NCBI GenBank assembly: GCA_021730825.1
Contig: JAKFYO010000054.1
Coordinates: 1-5,905, forward strand
Source: Hyphomicrobiales bacterium
GTDB taxonomy: Bacteria; Pseudomonadota; Alphaproteobacteria; Rhizobiales; Xanthobacteraceae
Length of the DNA stretch: 5,905 nt
Direction: 5' to 3'
Below, in pieces: positions 3,829 through 5,905 of the stretch (its first letter is position 1; each line of letters opens with the position of its first letter). The notes beneath the pieces are model-generated. The model made no database searches, had not been told where the DNA came from, and saw only the letters and a list, made by a program, of their open reading frames with translations. A program made the translations under genes and the position numbers.

Positions 3829-5826
3829 CTAACCACCAAGCCGCTGGATCGCCTGCCGGCTGATCGAACGATTTGGGTCGCGTGCAAGTGCTGCGCGGAA
3901 ATCGGCCAGTGCCTCGGTGCGATTGCCGAGCTTCTCGAAAATCAGACCGCGCTTTTCGATGTCCGCGGGCATCGCATCCTTGCCGCGAATGACGAGATCG
4001 AGATCGGCTTTGGCAAGATTGAGATCGGACGCTCGCGAAGCCGCCGTTGCATCGGCGCGGCCGGCATAAATATCGGAACGCTCGCGATAATAATTTGCTT
4101 CGCTCGGGGCAAGCTTGATGGCTTCAGCATAGTCGTTGAGCGCGCGGCCGAAATCGCTCCTATAGCCGTGCGCGGCACCCCGGCGCGCATAATAGAGCGC
4201 TGTTTGCGGCGAGAGCCTGATCGCATCCGAATAATCGGCAACCGCCGCGATATAATCCTTCTTCGCGAGATTTGAACGGCCGCGAAGCGAAAAATAATAG
4301 CCGCTACGCGAATTCATCTGGATCGCGCGCGTCTGGTCGGAGATCGCGCGATCGTATTCCTTCAGAAAATAATACCCGTGGCTGCGATGCGCGTAATTAT
4401 CGGGATCGTTCGGCTCGAGGCGGATGGCTTCGGTCAGATCCGCGATCTGCTCGGCATATTGATTGAGCTCGCCGTAACTCGCCGCGCGGCCTTTCAAGGC
4501 GGCCACGCGCAGCGCATTGTCGTTTCCGGCGAGACGCAACACCTCCGCATAGGAAGCAACGGCATCCCGATGATTGCCATCGCTTGCTTGCTTTTCCGCG
4601 CGCTCGATCGCCGCGCGCGCATTACCGACAGGCGGCTGCTTCTGTGGTGGCGTTGTCGTGGTGGTAGTCGTAGTTGTCGTGGTCGAAGTAAGCGAAGCGG
4701 CGACAACGCCAACAATAATGAGCACGGCCGCTGCGATTGCCGCAAACCCGATCCATGAGCGCGAAGTAGCCCGCGGCGACATATCGGAGGTCAACGGCTG
4801 CGGCTGCGCGGGCGACGGCGGGGCCGCCACCTTGGCGCCGGGTCCGGAGAAACCGGGCGTCGGCATCGGCTCCACTTTTTTCGTGGCGGCCGTCGGCTTC
4901 ACAGCGGCGGTCTTTACACCGTCGTCTTTCAATCCCGCGCGAAACTCGGCGATACTCGAAGGCCGTATCGCGGGTTTTAGGGAAAGCGAGCGGTCGATGA
5001 TGTCGATTACGGCTTGCGGCAGCGCAGTACGCGCCGTCTGCGCGACCGTCACATAAGGGTCCGCACCTTTCAGCACGAGATCGTTCTTGCGCTTGTCGGC
5101 GTCGACCGGTGGACTGCCCGTCACCGCCCGGTACAAGACCGCGCCAAGCGCATAAACGTCCGCGCGCGGATCGAGATCGGCATCCTCGTCCATTTGCTCA
5201 GGCGGCGAGTAATGTTGCTTCGCGACCCCATAGCTGCGGCCGGAGGCAGCGCGCGTCTGCGCTGTTTGCGCGATGATCTTGATTGCGCCGAAATCGATCA
5301 GCATCGGACGGCCGTCCTTGCGGATCATGATGTTGTCGGGCGCAATATCGCGGTGAATGAATTTTCTGGAATGTACGTATTCGAGCGCATCGCAGATTGG
5401 CTCGAGCACAACCCGCAATTCGTCGAGCGAAACGGGTGTTTCTTTCTTGCGCAGCCATTGCTCCAGCGTCTCGCCTTCGACCTGCTCCATGAACATGTAG
5501 CCGGTTTCGTTCGCCGGAACGTAGTTCAACACCGTTACGATATTCGGGTGAGCGAAATCGCAAAGCTCGGTGGTCGAGCGGCGGAACCGCTCAAGTGCCC
5601 AGGCGACCACATCCGTATCCTCGCGCGCGAACACAACTTGCGTTGCGTTCTCCCGCGAAGCGATCCCGCGGGGGAAAAACTCCTTGATCGCAGCCCTTCT
5701 CCGCGTGACCGGATTGAAGCCTTCGTAGGTGATGCCGAAACCGCCGACCCCGAGCACACGCACGATTTCATACCCGGAAATCTGGGTACCGAGCGGCAGC
5801 GCGAAGGGATATTGCTGCTCGCTCAA
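3829..5826 (-). CDS. Membrane Ser/Thr protein kinase with C-terminal TPR repeats
   Basis: This is a Hanks-type kinase of 665 residues. The kinase domain spans about 19-300: glycine loop LGVGGFG (25-31), AIKE with the ATP-anchoring K48, HPNIV (93-97), catalytic loop HRDIAPDN (158-165, D160), LIDFGAIK with metal-binding D178, SPPEQ (207-211), ADVYALGAVLY (222-232) and the late arginine R288. A Pro/Ala-rich linker (about 301-357) leads to one hydrophobic helix (about 359-378), a tract of 11 Thr (382-392), and about seven TPR units (403-653). The kinase should be cytoplasmic and the TPR part periplasmic. Substrate and signal are unknown. Odd points are Ala at the usual Lys of HRDxKPxN, and Ser84 at the aligned place of the C-helix glutamate. 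The start is TTG at 5826, overlapping the upstream TGA (TTGA) without a visible Shine-Dalgarno, which suggests translational coupling. The protein class is sure; no specific gene name is justified. Confidence 0.93.
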   Translation of the reverse strand: MSEQQYPFALPLGTQISGYEIVRVLGVGGFGITYEGFNPVTRRRAAIKEFFPRGIASRENATQVVFAREDTDVVAWALERFRRSTTELCDFAHPNIVTVLNYVPANETGYMFMEQVEGETLEQWLRKKETPVSLDELRVVLEPICDALEYVHSRKFIHRDIAPDNIMIRKDGRPMLIDFGAIKIIAQTAQTRAASGRSYGVAKQHYSPPEQMDEDADLDPRADVYALGAVLYRAVTGSPPVDADKRKNDLVLKGADPYVTVAQTARTALPQAVIDIIDRSLSLKPAIRPSSIAEFRAGLKDDGVKTAAVKPTAATKKVEPMPTPGFSGPGAKVAAPPSPAQPQPLTSDMSPRATSRSWIGFAAIAAAVLIIVGVVAASLTSTTTTTTTTTTTPPQKQPPVGNARAAIERAEKQASDGNHRDAVASYAEVLRLAGNDNALRVAALKGRAASYGELNQYAEQIADLTEAIRLEPNDPDNYAHRSHGYYFLKEYDRAISDQTRAIQMNSRSGYYFSLRGRSNLAKKDYIAAVADYSDAIRLSPQTALYYARRGAAHGYRSDFGRALNDYAEAIKLAPSEANYYRERSDIYAGRADATAASRASDLNLAKADLDLVIRGKDAMPADIEKRGLIFEKLGNRTEALADFRAALARDPNRSISRQAIQRLGG
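3868..4620 (-). repeat. TPR array in the C-terminal half of the kinase
   Basis: Residues 403-653 form tandem helix-turn-helix units. Units at 475-508, 509-542, 543-576 and 620-653 are each exactly 34 residues and share the pattern (Y/A)xxRGxxxxxxxxxxxAxxDYxxAIxLxP. The unit at 577-619 is 43 residues long, with about nine extra residues near ATAASRASDL. The first two units (about 403-436 and 438-474) are more divergent. TPR arrays bind peptides or proteins, so this part is a likely partner- or signal-binding module. Confidence 0.85.
4651..4683 (-). repeat. Eleven-threonine tract just after the transmembrane helix
   Basis: Kinase codons 382-392 are all Thr, written with all four ACN codons. 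The string ACCACGACAAC occurs twice (4683-4673 and 4662-4652), offset by 21 bases. Together with the following PPQKQPP it forms a low-complexity linker between membrane helix and TPR array. The mixed codons argue against a simple slippage-driven microsatellite, although the 11-base repeat could recombine. Confidence 0.85.
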
Positions 5827-5905
5827 GGCTGCGCGCCGAGCCGCTGGAGCGCTTCGCGGCTACGGGTAAGACTCGCGTCGAGTTGCAGCGCTTCACGGAA
5901 TTCCC
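5823..5905 (-). CDS. C-terminal end of an upstream TPR-type protein, probable kinase paralogue (partial)
   Basis: The minus strand entering from the right edge encodes EFREALQLDASLTRSREALQ and then RLGAQP before TGA. This aligns without gaps to the last residues of the neighbouring kinase (DFRAALARDPNRSISRQAIQ, then RLGG), with 12 identities in 24 positions. It therefore ends in the same TPR-derived tail. Its TGA overlaps the kinase's TTG start in the four bases TTGA, so the two genes very likely form one operon. Only 26 codons are visible: whether it also carries a kinase domain cannot be seen. Confidence 0.8.
   Translation of the reverse strand, partial: EFREALQLDASLTRSREALQRLGAQP

Noticed and set aside
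4574..5056. Plus-strand open frame with a poly-Val run
   Set aside because: The valine run is the antisense reading of the Thr tract; no start context or family motif supports it.

Overview
The window looks like a core chromosomal stretch from an alphaproteobacterium, most likely of the order Hyphomicrobiales (Bradyrhizobium/Rhodopseudomonas-like relatives). This is inferred from the GC-rich coding sequence, the close neighbourhood of serB, miaA and the acetolactate synthase gene, the long MsrQ type, and the style of the Ser/Thr kinase. No species can be named.

Layout: (1) 1-827, minus strand: the N-terminal 275 codons of the acetolactate synthase large subunit (ilvB/ilvI), running off the left edge. 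(2) 828-1045: its control region, which reads as a complete transcription attenuator on the minus strand. It has a sigma70-like promoter (TTGACG, 17-bp spacer, TAGGGT), a 16-codon leader peptide MSNIILVVGGRTPRTA with an Ile-Ile-Leu-Val-Val run, a hairpin over the leader stop codon, and a GC-rich terminator hairpin before ilvB. (3) 1179-2033, plus: msrQ, the haem-containing membrane subunit of the periplasmic methionine-sulfoxide reductase system, with a TTG start and no msrP partner in view. (4) 2016-2936, minus: miaA, tRNA dimethylallyltransferase, overlapping the msrQ end by 18 bp tail to tail. (5) 2935-3816, plus: serB, phosphoserine phosphatase, divergent from miaA, with the two ATG codons sharing one CATG palindrome. 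(6) 3829-5826, minus: a 665-residue membrane Ser/Thr protein kinase with an N-terminal kinase domain, one transmembrane helix, a Thr-rich linker and about seven TPR units. (7) 5823-5905, minus: the last 26 codons of another TPR-ending protein that resembles the kinase's own C-terminus and overlaps its start in a TTGA junction.

Functionally, ilvB and serB serve amino-acid biosynthesis (branched-chain and serine), miaA modifies tRNA, and msrQ supports repair of oxidised periplasmic proteins. The kinase and its upstream neighbour look like a duplicated signalling operon. The most rewarding regions are the ilv attenuator, the zero-gap miaA/serB start, and the tandem kinase/TPR paralogues. No tRNA, rRNA, CRISPR array, insertion sequence or phage gene was seen. 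I found no convincing wholly new system; the kinase cluster is the least characterised part.
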